Positions 49,297-58,965 of a DNA stretch of 64,000 nt are shown here, in pieces. The DNA is from Citrobacter freundii (GTDB lineage: Bacteria; Pseudomonadota; Gammaproteobacteria; Enterobacterales; Enterobacteriaceae). Under the pieces are notes generated by a model. The model was not told where the DNA came from. It saw only the letters and a list, made by a program, of their open reading frames with translations, and ran no database searches. Position 1 is the stretch's first letter; the number at the start of each line of letters is the position of its first letter. The translations under genes were made by a program, and so were the position numbers. The stretch covers positions 62,001 to 126,000 of the forward strand of contig NZ_JAALBX010000005.1 in NCBI RefSeq assembly GCF_011077955.1, given 5' to 3'.

Positions 49297-49575
49297 ATGA
49301 GCCAGGCAATGACTCAACCATCAGATGCATGTCTTACTTTGCCCGATACCGCCCTGACGAGCTATTTCCGCAGCGCGGGCGAGATGCTGGCAGAAGAATC
49401 CGTACTACTTGGCGCAGTAGTTACCGGTATTCTTGCATCACAAGTGAACCTGAGCAATAAAGCGATTATTGCGCAACTGATGGCGATGTTAAAAACCACT
49501 GAGGATGCGGTGAAAAGCGATGTGATTCGTAAGACGCTGGAAATCGTTGTTAATCATACCAGCGATGATCTTTGA
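49297..49575 (+). CDS. ariR: AriR (YmgB)-like biofilm/acid-resistance regulator
   Basis: This 92-residue protein (88 in E. coli) shares LTSYFRSAGEMLAEESVLLGAVVTGIL and the C-terminal SDVIRKTLEIVVNHTSDDL with AriR, a dimeric three-helix protein that represses biofilm formation and aids acid resistance in E. coli. A strong AAGGA site precedes the ATG by about ten bases. No ymgC-like gene follows. Confidence 0.9.
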   Translation: MSQAMTQPSDACLTLPDTALTSYFRSAGEMLAEESVLLGAVVTGILASQVNLSNKAIIAQLMAMLKTTEDAVKSDVIRKTLEIVVNHTSDDL

Positions 49576-49698
49576 ATCCTGCGCTTTAAACTGGCAGTGG
49601 TAATTCCTGACTGTAGTTTTTTTGCATGAATGTAGCGTTTCTTTTGTGCGAAGTTTTCGATAACGCCTTTCCAATAACAGACCTTTGCCTTGCCTTCT

Positions 49699-49722
49699 TA
49701 AAAAGCCCCTTGCGGGCTTTTT
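49699..49722 (+). terminator. Terminator after ariR
   Basis: The arms AAAAAGCCC and GGGCTTTTT enclose a short loop (CTTGC) about 125 bp after the ariR stop. The symmetry would permit use from either side, but only the plus-strand transcript arrives here. Confidence 0.82.
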
Positions 49723-49821
49723 ATGTTTTATCCCTACTAAATATGGCTGATTCCCTCGAAGCGGAATAAGACGGTCTACTATTACTTTGCCCGCAGGAAT
49801 GCACTGACTAAGGAGATTATT

Positions 49822-50307
49822 TTGCAACGTGCACTGGCAATATTAACATTTTCACTTCTGCTCTCAGGATGCGCCGAGTTCTCTTCTTCCGTGACCAACA
49901 GTATTGATGCGATGGGGATGACGCCTGATTATGCGAAAGGCATGAAAGAAGATCTTCAGAATCACAAAGTTGAAGCGCCTTCTGTCTCCGTTACTGATAA
50001 TGTCCCCGAAGGGAAGCTCATTGAGCATTATGAAAACGGTAATAAAAAGTTCGAAACTGTCGTAAAAAATCGCTGCTTCGACGACTTCATTGATGTGTAT
50101 TACCCCAACGGCCAATTGCGTGCCCATACCCCGCTGGTTAATTGCAAAGCGCAGGGCGAGTCACAGGGATATACCCAGGATGGCAAGTTACGCACGGTGA
50201 TAAATTATAAAAATGGCCTCGCGGATGGCAAATCTACGGTCTTTGATGCGAAAGGCAATGTCGCTAAAACCATTATTTATAAAGATGGCTATCCTGCCGA
50301 TAAGTAA
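49822..50307 (+). CDS. Lipoprotein with MORN-like (YwqK-type) repeats
   Basis: This 161-residue protein has a lipoprotein signal peptide with lipobox LLSGC (C17). The mature part contains several MORN-like repeats of the type found in YwqK-family proteins (GKLIEHYENGNKKFETV; VYYPNGQLRAHTPL; TQDGKLRTVINYKNGLADG; VFDAKGNVAKTIIYKDGYP). The start is TTG (49822), chosen because AAGGAG lies six bases before it and it gives the only full signal peptide. YwqK proteins are often named antitoxins, but no toxin gene is adjacent. Function unknown. Confidence 0.82.
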   Translation: MQRALAILTFSLLLSGCAEFSSSVTNSIDAMGMTPDYAKGMKEDLQNHKVEAPSVSVTDNVPEGKLIEHYENGNKKFETVVKNRCFDDFIDVYYPNGQLRAHTPLVNCKAQGESQGYTQDGKLRTVINYKNGLADGKSTVFDAKGNVAKTIIYKDGYPADK

Positions 50308-50431
50308 TGATGCGCCTGCACACCTGTTCGGTGCGTATTAGGAGTGTTCTGTTAATACGCACCCGTTTCGCTCAGCTCACTATAGTTAAAGGGTAAATAC
50401 GCAAACGCACTAAAATGCACGGGAGAAAACC

Positions 50432-50665
50432 ATGCGAGCGAAACAGTTGATTACCCCTCTTCTTGCGGCCAGCGCACTGATTTTTATTAGTGGCTGTACC
50501 TCTAATCAGACAGTAAAAACGAGTGACGGCGGGACTATCATCACCGACGGCAAACCGAAAGTAGATAGCGATACCGGACTGGTTTCTTATAAAAATGCGC
50601 AAACCGGTAAAACCGAACAGATTAACCGCAGTGAAGTAAAATCCATGAGTGAACTGGATAATTAA
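50432..50665 (+). CDS. Small YgdI/YgdR-family (DUF903) lipoprotein
   Basis: This 77-residue lipoprotein has the lipobox ISGC (C22). The mature part resembles the YgdI/YgdR family: the peptide TVKTSDGGTIITDGKPKVDSDTGLVSYKNAQTGKTEQINRSEV forms the small SH3-like DUF903 fold. It has its own GGGAG site. Such proteins are abundant outer-membrane or inner-membrane lipoproteins with no settled role. Confidence 0.88.
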   Translation: MRAKQLITPLLAASALIFISGCTSNQTVKTSDGGTIITDGKPKVDSDTGLVSYKNAQTGKTEQINRSEVKSMSELDN

Positions 50666-50780
50666 TCCTGCTAATGCCGTGAACCGTTAATTCCACACGA
50701 AATTAACGGATTCACGGCGCATGTCGCTTTCTTCAAAAATCGCTTATCGTTATGGAATGAATTAGCGAAACGAGAGCGTC

Positions 50781-51311
50781 ATGATTTTAATTATTTATGC
50801 CCATCCTTATCCGCAGCATTCCCATGCAAATAAGCGGATGCTTGAGCAAGTGGAGGCGCTGGACGGCGTCGAAATTCGCTCACTTTACCAACGCTATCCC
50901 AATTTCGACATCGATATTGCGGCCGAACAGCAGGCGCTGGAGCGGGCTGATTTGGTTATTCTGCAACATCCCATGCAGTGGTACAGCGTCCCCCCTTTAC
51001 TGAAACTCTGGATAGACAAAGTGTTGTCGCACGGCTGGGCATACGGGCACGACGCCTGCGCGCTAAAGGGCAAAACCCTGATGTGGGCGGTTACCACCGG
51101 CGGCGGAGAGAACCATTTCATCCTGGGCGATCATCCTGGTTTTGATGTACTGGCGCAGCCGCTGCAGGCTACGGCGCTTTATTGCGGGATGCGCTGGCTA
51201 CCACCGTTCGCGATGCATTGTACTTTTATTTGCGATGACGAAACGATTGCCGCACAGGCAAGACAGTATAAACAGCGGTTAATTGACTGGCAGGAGACGC
51301 ACCGTGGATAG
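50781..51311 (+). CDS. kefF: KefC-associated quinone oxidoreductase KefF
   Basis: KefF is a flavodoxin-fold FMN oxidoreductase that binds KefC and is needed for its full activity; it also reduces quinones. The 176-residue protein has the E. coli length, the [16 protein letters not shown] flavin-binding start and the [20 protein letters not shown] and TTGGGENHF active-site stretches. Its end overlaps kefC by eight bases. Confidence 0.97.
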   Translation: MILIIYAHPYPQHSHANKRMLEQVEALDGVEIRSLYQRYPNFDIDIAAEQQALERADLVILQHPMQWYSVPPLLKLWIDKVLSHGWAYGHDACALKGKTLMWAVTTGGGENHFILGDHPGFDVLAQPLQATALYCGMRWLPPFAMHCTFICDDETIAAQARQYKQRLIDWQETHRG

Positions 51312-53166
51312 TCATACTCTGATTCAGGCGCTGATTTATCTTGGCTCCGCCGCGCTGATTGTGCCGATTGCCGTGCGTCTTGGGCTGGGTTCTGTGCTCG
51401 GCTACCTTATTGCAGGCTGCCTCATTGGCCCCTGGGGACTACGACTGGTAACGGATACCGAGTCGATTTTGCATTTTGCGGAAATCGGTGTGGTGTTAAT
51501 GCTGTTTGTAATTGGCCTTGAGCTTGACCCGCAGCGCCTGTGGAAACTGCGCGCGTCAGTGTTTGGCGGCGGCGCGCTGCAAATGGTCGTGTGCGGGCTG
51601 GCGCTTGGCGGCTTTTGCATGGTGCTGGGGCTGTCCTGGAAAATTGCCTTATTGATTGGTTTGACGCTTGCGCTCTCGTCTACCGCCATCGCCATGCAGG
51701 CGATGAATGAGCGCAACCTCACGGTTTCACAACTGGGGCGCAGCACGTTTGCCGTGCTTCTGTTCCAGGATATCGCTGCCATTCCGCTGGTGGCCATGAT
51801 CCCGCTTTTGGCCAGTAGCGGAGCCGCTACCACGCTTGGCGCGTTTAGCCTGTCGGCGTTGAAAGTCGTGGGCGCGTTGGCGTTAGTGGTATTGCTTGGG
51901 CGCTATGTCGCCCGTCCGGCGTTGCGTTTTGTGGCGCGCTCCGGTTTGCGTGAGGTTTTCAGCGCCGTTGCCCTGTTTTTAGTCTTCGGTTTCGGTTTGC
52001 TTCTTGAAGAGGCGGGGCTGTCAATGGCGATGGGCGCGTTTTTAGCGGGCGTATTGCTGGCGAGTTCCGAGTACCGCCATGCGCTGGAAAGTGATATTGA
52101 GCCGTTTAAAGGCTTATTACTGGGACTGTTTTTTATCGGCGTCGGGATGTCTGTGGATTTCGGTACGCTGATAGATAATCCACTGCGCATTCTGGTGCTG
52201 TTAGTGGGCTTTCTGGTGATTAAAATCGTGACGCTGTGGCTTATCGCCCGGGCACTTGGCGTACCGCGCAAACAGTTCCGCTGGTTTGCCGTGCTATTGG
52301 GGCAGGGGAGTGAGTTCGCATTTGTGATTTTTGGCGCAGCGCAAACCGCGCAGGTACTGGATGCGACATGGGCGAAATCGTTGACGCTTGCGGTCGCGCT
52401 CTCGATGGCTGCAACGCCCCTTCTGCTGGTATTGCTGACGCGACTGGAGAAAAATGATTCGGTCCAACAACAAGATGCCGATGAAATCGATGAAGAACAG
52501 CCGCGGGTGATCATTGCCGGTTTTGGTCGTTTTGGGCAGATCGCGGGGCGCTTGCTGTTATCGAGCGGCGTAAAAATGGTCGTTCTCGATCATGACCCGG
52601 ATCATATCGAAACGCTGCGTAAGTTCGGCATGAAAGTCTTTTTTGGCGATGCCACGCGGGTTGATTTGCTCGAGTCTGCCGGTGCGGCAAAAGCAGACGT
52701 TATCATTAACGCGATTGACGATACCCAGACCAGTATGCAGCTAACTGAACTGGTAAAAGAACATTTCCCGACGCTGCAGATTATCGCGAGAGCGCGCGAT
52801 GTGGATCACTATATTAGGCTGCGTGAAGCAGGGGTGCAGCAACCCGAACGCGAGACGTTTGAAGGCGCTCTGAAAGTGGGGCGTCTGGCACTGGAACAAC
52901 TTGGCGTCGGGTCTTATGAAGCGCGTGAGCGCGCCGATCTGTTTCGTCGCTACAATACGCAGATGGTAGAAGAAATGGCGCAGGGCGCTCACGATACGGC
53001 AGCAAGAGCGGACGTCTATAAGCGCACCAGTGCGATGCTGACTGAAATTATCAGCGAGGATCGCGCACACCTTTCGGTTATCCAGCGTCACGGATGGCAG
53101 GGCACCAAAGAGGGTAAACACACCGGTAATCCCGCAGATGACCCTGACAGCCAGCCGACACCGTAA
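51304..53166 (+). CDS. kefC: Glutathione-regulated K+/H+ antiporter KefC
   Basis: KefC is held closed by glutathione and opened by glutathione adducts of electrophiles, releasing K+ and acidifying the cytoplasm as protection. The GTG start at 51304 gives 620 aa, the E. coli length, beginning [14 protein letters not shown]. There are about twelve membrane segments (CPA2 family), then a Rossmann RCK/KTN domain with [18 protein letters not shown] (about residues 401-418) and [13 protein letters not shown], ending with a C-terminal tail. E. coli has folA next; here arsC converges. Confidence 0.97.
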   Translation: MDSHTLIQALIYLGSAALIVPIAVRLGLGSVLGYLIAGCLIGPWGLRLVTDTESILHFAEIGVVLMLFVIGLELDPQRLWKLRASVFGGGALQMVVCGLALGGFCMVLGLSWKIALLIGLTLALSSTAIAMQAMNERNLTVSQLGRSTFAVLLFQDIAAIPLVAMIPLLASSGAATTLGAFSLSALKVVGALALVVLLGRYVARPALRFVARSGLREVFSAVALFLVFGFGLLLEEAGLSMAMGAFLAGVLLASSEYRHALESDIEPFKGLLLGLFFIGVGMSVDFGTLIDNPLRILVLLVGFLVIKIVTLWLIARALGVPRKQFRWFAVLLGQGSEFAFVIFGAAQTAQVLDATWAKSLTLAVALSMAATPLLLVLLTRLEKNDSVQQQDADEIDEEQPRVIIAGFGRFGQIAGRLLLSSGVKMVVLDHDPDHIETLRKFGMKVFFGDATRVDLLESAGAAKADVIINAIDDTQTSMQLTELVKEHFPTLQIIARARDVDHYIRLREAGVQQPERETFEGALKVGRLALEQLGVGSYEARERADLFRRYNTQMVEEMAQGAHDTAARADVYKRTSAMLTEIISEDRAHLSVIQRHGWQGTKEGKHTGNPADDPDSQPTP

Positions 53167-53197
53167 GTAAGTCGTCGCCCTGTAGGCCGCGTAATGA

Positions 53198-53231
53198 AAA
53201 AAGCCAGCGTAACCCACCGCTGGCTTTTTTA
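53198..53231. terminator. Bidirectional terminator between kefC and arsC
   Basis: The arms AAAAAAGCCAGCG and CGCTGGCTTTTTT are perfect and have A and T tracts on opposite sides, so both convergent transcripts can end here. Confidence 0.94.
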
Positions 53232-53246
53232 TGCGCGTGTGCCGCG

Positions 53247-53675
53247 TTATTTGCCGACCTGTTTTCCGCTGGCGTCGATGACGATTTCGCCGTCTTCTTT
53301 GGTAAATGCGCCTTGCTGAGGCGTCGGCAGGATAGCCAGCACTTCTTCAGATGGGCGGCATAGCCGCGTGCCTAAAGGTGTGACGACAATAGGGCGGTTA
53401 ATCAGAATCGGATGCTGGAGCATGAAATCAATCAGTTGATCGTCGCTGAAGGCATCCTCAGAAAGTCCCAGCGTCTCATAGGGTTCAACATTCTTACGTA
53501 ACAGGGCGCGCGGCGTGATGCCCATATCGGCAATCAGCGTCACCAGTTCGCTACGCGAAGGCGGGGTTTCAAGATAGAGGATAACGGTCGGTTCCACGCC
53601 GCTGTTGCGGATCATCTCAAGCGTGTTGCGTGACGTGCCGCAGGCTGGGTTGTGGTAAATCGTAATATGACTCAT
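53247..53675 (-). CDS. arsC: Glutaredoxin-dependent arsenate reductase
   Basis: ArsC reduces arsenate to arsenite, using glutathione and glutaredoxin. The 142-residue protein has the catalytic cysteine in ITIYHNPACGTSRNT (C12) and the arginines of the oxyanion pocket (R60-type NVEPYETLG region, R94 and R107-type positions in INRPIVVTPLGTRLCRP). It ends the arsRBC operon; the stop lies near the shared terminator. Confidence 0.96.
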   Translation of the reverse strand: MSHITIYHNPACGTSRNTLEMIRNSGVEPTVILYLETPPSRSELVTLIADMGITPRALLRKNVEPYETLGLSEDAFSDDQLIDFMLQHPILINRPIVVTPLGTRLCRPSEEVLAILPTPQQGAFTKEDGEIVIDASGKQVGK

Positions 53676-53690
53676 AACAGTATCTCGGTA

Positions 53691-54977
53691 TTAATGAAAA
53701 GAGAGACGAAACGCCAGCGCGGCGAGCGTGACGAACAGAACCGGCAGCGTCATCACGATGCCGACACGGAAATAATATCCCCACGTCACGACGATGTTTT
53801 TCTGCGCCAGAACGTGAAGCCAGAGCAGCGTCGCAAGGCTACCGATAGGGGTGATTTTAGGACCGAGGTCGCAACCGATAACGTTGGCGTACACCATCGC
53901 CTCTTTAATCACCCCGCTGGCCGTACTGCCATCAATAGAAAGCGCGCCGATAAGCACCGTCGGCATATTGTTCATAATCGAGGAGAGGAACGCGGTGAGG
54001 AACCCGGTGCCCAGGGTAGTGGCCCACAATCCGTTCTCTGCCAACATGTTCAATACGCCGGAAAGGGAGTCGGTTAAGCCTGCGTTTCGCAGTCCATACA
54101 CCACAAGGTACATGCCGAGGGAGAAGATAACGATTTGCCACGGCGCGCCGCGCAATACTTTGCCGGTATCAATAACATGCCCTCGTTTCGCAACGGCGAA
54201 TAAAATTATCGCGCCGACGGCGGCAATCGCGCTCACCGGGATACCTAACGGTTCCAGCACAAAGAAACCCGCCAGCAGCAGCAACAGCACCACCCAACCG
54301 GCTTTGAATGTCGCGGCGTCTTTTATCGCTTTTGCAGGCTCTCTGAGCTTTGAAAGCGCATACACAGGCGGGATCTCTTTGCGAAAAAACAGATGCAGCA
54401 TGACAAGCGTTGCGGCAATCGCGGCGATATCGACAGGCACCATGACGGCGGCGTAGTCGATAAATCCCAGGTGGAAAAAATCCGCCGAGACGATATTCAC
54501 CAGATTCGACACGATAAGCGGAAGGCTTGCGGTATCGGCAATGAAACCCGCCGCCATTACAAAGGCGAGGGTCGCGCGTTGACTGAAACCCAGCGCCAAC
54601 AGCATGGCGATAACGATAGGCGTCAGGATAAGCGCAGCGCCATCATTGGCAAATAACGCCGCCACGGCCGCGCCAAGCAGAACGATATAGGTAAACAGCA
54701 ATCGTCCCCGCCCGTTGCCCCAGCGGGCTACGTGCAATGCCGCCCATTCAAAAAAGCCGGATTCATCCAGTAGCAAACTAATAATAATCACGGCGATAAA
54801 CGTCGCCGTGGCGTTCCAGACGATATTCCAGACTGCCGGAATATCGCTCATCGTAATTACCCCACACGCCAGCGCGAGTACGGCGCCAATCGTCGCGCTC
54901 CATCCAATGCTCAGGCCTTTGGGCTGCCAGATGACCAGGATAAGCGTGAACAAAAAAATCACCCCTGCCAGTAACAT
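53691..54977 (-). CDS. arsB: Arsenite efflux permease ArsB
   Basis: ArsB exports arsenite (and antimonite) in exchange for protons. The start at 54977 ([22 protein letters not shown]) gives 428 aa (429 in E. coli); a longer open frame upstream runs into the arsR end and is rejected. It has twelve membrane segments and family motifs such as [27 protein letters not shown] and [19 protein letters not shown]. No arsA ATPase or arsD is present, so export is by the carrier alone. Confidence 0.96.
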   Translation of the reverse strand: MLLAGVIFLFTLILVIWQPKGLSIGWSATIGAVLALACGVITMSDIPAVWNIVWNATATFIAVIIISLLLDESGFFEWAALHVARWGNGRGRLLFTYIVLLGAAVAALFANDGAALILTPIVIAMLLALGFSQRATLAFVMAAGFIADTASLPLIVSNLVNIVSADFFHLGFIDYAAVMVPVDIAAIAATLVMLHLFFRKEIPPVYALSKLREPAKAIKDAATFKAGWVVLLLLLAGFFVLEPLGIPVSAIAAVGAIILFAVAKRGHVIDTGKVLRGAPWQIVIFSLGMYLVVYGLRNAGLTDSLSGVLNMLAENGLWATTLGTGFLTAFLSSIMNNMPTVLIGALSIDGSTASGVIKEAMVYANVIGCDLGPKITPIGSLATLLWLHVLAQKNIVVTWGYYFRVGIVMTLPVLFVTLAALAFRLSFH

Positions 54978-55021
54978 GTCGTGCTCAATCATATCTGTTT
55001 TAATGAATGTGTATTGCCGTT

Positions 55022-55342
55022 TTAACACCCGCAAGGTAAGGCAGATTTCAGCCGCTCGCGGGTTTCCTCGCGCAGGCAATTCCATGTCGTGTCAATCGTT
55101 GCTGCCGCCCACGCGGGCATGTGCGGCGAGAGCCGATAGTACATCCACTTGCCTTCGCGTCGAACGCTCACCAGACCGGCTTCACGCAGGATTGCCATAT
55201 GGCGGGATACCTTCGGTTGAGGCTCACCCATGGCGGCGCAAATGTCGCACACGCAAAGCTCACCGGATTCACGCAGTAACATCACAATGGAGAGTCGTGT
55301 TTCATCCGAGAGTGTTTTGAATAGCTGAACGGGGTGTTGCAT
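55022..55342 (-). CDS. arsR: Arsenical-responsive repressor ArsR
   Basis: ArsR is a winged-helix repressor released from DNA by arsenite. The 106-residue protein has the metal-binding ELCVCDIC motif in the alpha-3 helix (C30, C32, C35) and the recognition helix [18 protein letters not shown]. It starts the ars operon. An AGGAG site precedes the ATG. E. coli ArsR is 117 aa; the tail here is shorter and ends CGC. Confidence 0.96.
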   Translation of the reverse strand: MQHPVQLFKTLSDETRLSIVMLLRESGELCVCDICAAMGEPQPKVSRHMAILREAGLVSVRREGKWMYYRLSPHMPAWAAATIDTTWNCLREETRERLKSALPCGC

Positions 55343-55365
55343 AGTTTCTCCTGGAACGGCTAATT

Positions 55366-55389
55366 ACACATATGCTAATCCATATGTGT
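55366..55389 (-). promoter_or_regulatory. ArsR operator
   Basis: A perfect inverted repeat, ACACATATG, six-base spacer, CATATGTGT, lies 24-47 bp before the arsR ATG, where the core promoter should be. It is close to known ars operators. Confidence 0.88.
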
Positions 55390-55496
55390 TTTGTTGCAAA
55401 GCGCTAACGCGAGGGGGCACTGGAAGAAGCATGCCGATGGCGCGGCATCAGAAGGAGAAGCGCGGCGCGGTGAAGTCAGCGCCGCTGAAAAAAGGG

Positions 55497-56111
55497 TTAG
55501 CTCAGGGCGACTTTGATCCCCAGCGCCAGCAGCATTCCACCCAGCAGTTTATCGATAATTTTTTGCGCTTTCGTAAGCCCACGCCGTACTGGCGCGCTCT
55601 GAATAAGCATCACCAGCGCGGGCCAGTAGAGAACGGACAATCCGACAATAATCCCGGCATACCACAGCTTTTCGGCCATGCCGGAATTCACGTTCAGCAC
55701 CTGCGTGAACATCGCCAGGAAAAACAGCGTCGCTTTCGGGTTTAGCAGGTTGCACATATAACCCTGGATAAAGGCCCTTTTCAGGGTGGTGCGTTGCGGT
55801 GTTGCATTGCTGACGTCCAGTTTGCTGCCGCCGCGAGCAAACAGCGCGTTCAGACCCAGCCATACCAGATAGGCAGCCCCCACGTATTTTAACAGCCCAA
55901 ACAGCCAGGGCGTGGTGGTTATCACGACCGCAATGCCCGCCACACAATACGCCATATGAGTAACGACGCCGGTTATCACGCCAAGCGCGGTCATTAACGC
56001 GGCGCTTCGTTGATAAATGGCGGCGTTTTTAATGACCAGGAAGAAATCCGGCCCAGGGGAAAGCATACCGAGCGCGGCGATGGTGGCAACAAACAGCGTG
56101 GTTTCAAGCAT
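55497..56111 (-). CDS. LysE/RhtB-family amino-acid exporter
   Basis: This 204-residue membrane protein has about six hydrophobic segments and the LysE/RhtB signature SPGPDFFLVIKNAA (residues 18-31), with NPKATLFFLAMFTQV in the second half. Members export amino acids or derivatives such as homoserine, threonine, lysine or leucine. It lies between the ars operon and folA, on the minus strand, and has no visible connection to arsenic. The substrate is not evident. Confidence 0.9.
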   Translation of the reverse strand: MLETTLFVATIAALGMLSPGPDFFLVIKNAAIYQRSAALMTALGVITGVVTHMAYCVAGIAVVITTTPWLFGLLKYVGAAYLVWLGLNALFARGGSKLDVSNATPQRTTLKRAFIQGYMCNLLNPKATLFFLAMFTQVLNVNSGMAEKLWYAGIIVGLSVLYWPALVMLIQSAPVRRGLTKAQKIIDKLLGGMLLALGIKVALS

Positions 56112-56319
56112 GGGTCTATCTCGTGCATAAAAGAAAGGGCGAACTATAACTTAAATCGATATTAGGTCGATATGGATATAAAATGACACCAAAAAAGCAT
56201 TTTTAGGAAATATTTGGTAAGTCATTGTTTTATTGGTTTTTAATAACTTGTCTGTCCAGTCAACGACGTGGCGCAGGCAGCAGAACGCAAATAATTCATG
56301 GCTCGCGGCTTGCCGCCAG

Positions 56320-56348
56320 TCGACTAAAGAATGCGCTTTCCGTATAGT
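56320..56348 (+). promoter_or_regulatory. folA promoter
   Basis: A -35 TCGACT (56320-56325) and a -10 TATAGT (56343-56348) with a 17-bp spacer lie 33 bp before the folA start. The remainder of the 56112-56319 gap is AT-rich and shows no gene; it has a short repeat, TCGATAT/TCGATAT, around 56156-56172. Confidence 0.78.
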
Positions 56349-56380
56349 GGCGGCAATTTTTTTTACCCGGGAAAATTTCA

Positions 56381-56860
56381 ATGATCAGTCTGATTGCGGC
56401 ACTAGCGGTAGATCGCGTTATCGGTATGGAAAATGCCATGCCCTGGACGCTTCCTGCCGACCTCGCCTGGTTTAAACGTAACACGCTTAATAAGCCGGTT
56501 ATTATGGGTCGGTTGACGTGGGAATCTATTGGTCGCCCGCTGCCAGGACGTAAGAATATTGTCGTTAGCAGCAAGCCGGGCACTGACGATCGCGTTGAGT
56601 GGGTGACCTCTATTGAAGCGGCGCTGAATGCCTGTGGCGATGCGGAAGAAATCATGGTGATTGGCGGTGGGCGTATCTACGAACAGCTGTTGCCGAAAGC
56701 CCAGCGTCTGTATTTGACCCATATTGATGCTGAAGTGGAAGGGGATACTCACTTCCCGGATTATGAACCGGATGAATGGCAGTCGGTCTTCAGCGAGTTC
56801 CACGACGCGGACGAAAGCAATTCTCACAGCTATTGCTTTGAGATCCTCGACCGCCGTTAA
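56381..56860 (+). CDS. folA: Dihydrofolate reductase
   Basis: FolA reduces dihydrofolate with NADPH and is the target of trimethoprim. The 159-residue protein has the E. coli length. D27 (PADLAWF), L28, W30 and the GGGR loop (residues 95-98) are as in E. coli. Position 45, His in E. coli where it contacts the NADPH phosphate region, is Leu here ([11 protein letters not shown]), and residue 23 is Thr instead of Asn. The well-known trimethoprim-resistance positions visible here (M20, A26, L28, W30, I94) carry the wild-type residues. Confidence 0.98.
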   Translation: MISLIAALAVDRVIGMENAMPWTLPADLAWFKRNTLNKPVIMGRLTWESIGRPLPGRKNIVVSSKPGTDDRVEWVTSIEAALNACGDAEEIMVIGGGRIYEQLLPKAQRLYLTHIDAEVEGDTHFPDYEPDEWQSVFSEFHDADESNSHSYCFEILDRR

Positions 56861-56903
56861 CCGAAACCGCCCTCATCATGCTGATAAGGGCGAGTGGTAT
56901 GGG

Positions 56904-57758
56904 TCAGGAGGCGACGGCTGTGGCCTCGTCTTCACCCAAATCAGACTGACGATTTGACGGCTGGACGAACCAGGCTTTATCTTCCCAGCGCAGGCAGGTT
57001 AATGTCCCGCCCCAGCAGCAACCCGTATCCAGCGCGTAAATCCCCTCCGGCGTTCCTTTCCCTTCCAGCGACGCCCAGTGACCAAAGGCAATACTGTATT
57101 CGCGTGAAACCGGCCCCGGAATGGCAAACCAGGGTTTTAACGGGGCGGGCGCACTTTCCGGATTGTCTTTGCTGAACATATCCAGTTGCCCGTTCGGGAA
57201 GCAATATCGCATGCGGGTGAAGGCATTGGTGATAAAACGCAGGCGCGCCAGGCCGGAAAGCTCCGTCGACCAGTTGTTTGGCATGTCGCCGTACATGGCG
57301 TCTAAAAATAGCGGATAGCTATCGCTGGACAGCACCGCTTCGACGTCTCTGGCGCAACTTTTGGCGGTGGCCAGATCCCACTGCGGCGTTATGCCCGCGT
57401 GCGCCATCACCAGTTTCTTCTCTTCATCCACCTGTAACAGGGGCTGGCGGCGAAGCCAGTTAAGAAGATCGTCGACATCATGCGCTTCCAGCAACAGATT
57501 CAGGCGATCCTTCGGTTTATTGCGGCTGATGCCTGCGTAAACCGCCAGCAGATGCAGGTCGTGATTACCAAGCACCATACGCACCGCGTCGCCAAGGGAA
57601 CGTACCAGACGCAGAACGTCCAGCGAGCCTGGGCCACGGGCGACCAAATCGCCCGTCAGCCACAGCGTATCGCTGGTCGGATTAAATTCCACATGCTTTA
57701 ACAGCGCTTGCAGTTCATCGTAACAACCGTGAACGTCGCCAATCAGATAAGTTGACAT
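56904..57758 (-). CDS. apaH: Diadenosine tetraphosphatase (Ap4A hydrolase, symmetrical)
   Basis: ApaH splits Ap4A symmetrically into ADP and in E. coli also removes Np4 caps from RNA. The start at 57758 ([11 protein letters not shown]) gives 284 aa; a longer frame upstream overlaps apaG. The calcineurin-type phosphoesterase motifs are complete: GDVHG (residues 7-11), [14 protein letters not shown] (about 66-69) and VMAHAGI. It ends the surA-pdxA-rsmA-apaG-apaH run; apaG ends four bases before it. Confidence 0.97.
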   Translation of the reverse strand: MSTYLIGDVHGCYDELQALLKHVEFNPTSDTLWLTGDLVARGPGSLDVLRLVRSLGDAVRMVLGNHDLHLLAVYAGISRNKPKDRLNLLLEAHDVDDLLNWLRRQPLLQVDEEKKLVMAHAGITPQWDLATAKSCARDVEAVLSSDSYPLFLDAMYGDMPNNWSTELSGLARLRFITNAFTRMRYCFPNGQLDMFSKDNPESAPAPLKPWFAIPGPVSREYSIAFGHWASLEGKGTPEGIYALDTGCCWGGTLTCLRWEDKAWFVQPSNRQSDLGEDEATAVAS

Positions 57759-57762
57759 ATTT

Positions 57763-58140
57763 TCAGTGAATAAGAGTGGGAACGCACAGACGAAACACGG
57801 GAATGGCGACGCTGAACGCATTACCTTGCTCATCCACCATATGATAATTGCCTTCCATGGTGCCGAGCGGCGTTTCGATTACCGCGCCGCTGGTGTACTG
57901 AAATTCGCTGCCCGGTGCGATAAGCGGCTGCTCACCGATAACACCTTCTCCCTGAACTTCCGTTTCCCGTCCATTGCCGTTGGTAATCCGCCAGTAACGG
58001 CCCAATAGCTGAACAGGCGTTCGCCCCAGGTTGCGGATTGTCACGGTATAGGCAAACACGAAACGTTCTTCGTCAGGGGAAGACTGTGATTCGATGTAAA
58101 CACTTTGAACCTGCACACAGACGCGGGGCGAATTTAACAT
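57763..58140 (-). CDS. apaG: ApaG-family protein
   Basis: ApaG is a small fibronectin-III-like protein (CorD in Salmonella genetics, linked to Co2+ and Mg2+ sensitivity) without an established biochemical role. The 125-residue protein has the E. coli length and the family segments [24 protein letters not shown] and [14 protein letters not shown]. It starts a few bases after rsmA and precedes apaH. Confidence 0.96.
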   Translation of the reverse strand: MLNSPRVCVQVQSVYIESQSSPDEERFVFAYTVTIRNLGRTPVQLLGRYWRITNGNGRETEVQGEGVIGEQPLIAPGSEFQYTSGAVIETPLGTMEGNYHMVDEQGNAFSVAIPVFRLCVPTLIH

Positions 58141-58143
58141 AGC

Positions 58144-58965
58144 TTAGCGCTCCTTAGAGGGCGAATTATCAGCTAAATAATTGGCTAACTGACAATATTG
58201 CGCGACCGAAATGTTTTCTGCACGCAACGCCGGATCGATACCCATTCCCGTCAACGCCTCAATGCTAAACACATTACCAAGGCTGTTGCGGATGGTTTTA
58301 CGGCGCTGGTTAAACGCTTCGGTGGTAATACGGCTCAGTAGACGGATCTCTTTTACCGGATGCGGCAACGTGGCGTACGGCACCAGGCGCACCACGGCGG
58401 AATCGACTTTGGGCGCCGGCGTAAAGGCCGTTGGCGGCACTTCCAGCACCGGGATAATCTGGCAGTAGTACTGCGCCATGACGCTTAAGCGACCATAGGC
58501 TTTACTGTCAGGCCCTGCAACCAGGCGATTCACCACCTCTTTTTGCAGCATAAAGTGCATGTCTGCAATCGCATCAGTATAGCTAAAGAGATGGAACATC
58601 AGCGGGGTGGAGATGTTGTAAGGCAAGTTGCCGAACACGCGCAGCGGCTGGCCCATGGTGCGGGACAGTTCGCCGAAATCCATCGTCATGGCGTCTTGCT
58701 GATAAATGGTCAGCTTAGGCGCAAGGAAAGGGTGCGTTTGCAAGCGCGCGGCCAGATCGCGGTCAAGTTCGATGACCGTGAGCTTATCCAGACGCTCACC
58801 CATCGGCTCGGTTAATGCGCCGAGACCTGGGCCGATTTCGACCATCGCCTGGCCTTTCTGCGGGTGAATGGCCGAGACAATGCTCTCAATAACAAATTGA
58901 TCGTTAAGAAAGTTTTGCCCAAAACGTTTGCGGGCTAAATGACCCTGGTGAACTCGAGTATTCAT
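58144..58965 (-). CDS. rsmA: 16S rRNA m6,2A dimethyltransferase RsmA (KsgA)
   Basis: RsmA dimethylates A1518 and A1519 of 16S rRNA late in 30S assembly; loss gives kasugamycin resistance. The 273-residue protein has the AdoMet motif [14 protein letters not shown] (about residues 41-54) and the catalytic [14 protein letters not shown] (about 113-126). The start overlaps the pdxA stop (ATGA). Confidence 0.97.
   Translation of the reverse strand: MNTRVHQGHLARKRFGQNFLNDQFVIESIVSAIHPQKGQAMVEIGPGLGALTEPMGERLDKLTVIELDRDLAARLQTHPFLAPKLTIYQQDAMTMDFGELSRTMGQPLRVFGNLPYNISTPLMFHLFSYTDAIADMHFMLQKEVVNRLVAGPDSKAYGRLSVMAQYYCQIIPVLEVPPTAFTPAPKVDSAVVRLVPYATLPHPVKEIRLLSRITTEAFNQRRKTIRNSLGNVFSIEALTGMGIDPALRAENISVAQYCQLANYLADNSPSKER

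Noticed and set aside
49822-50307. Reading the MORN-repeat lipoprotein as the antitoxin of a toxin-antitoxin pair.
   Set aside because: No candidate toxin gene is next to it, and the protein has a clear lipoprotein signal, which does not suit a cytoplasmic antitoxin.
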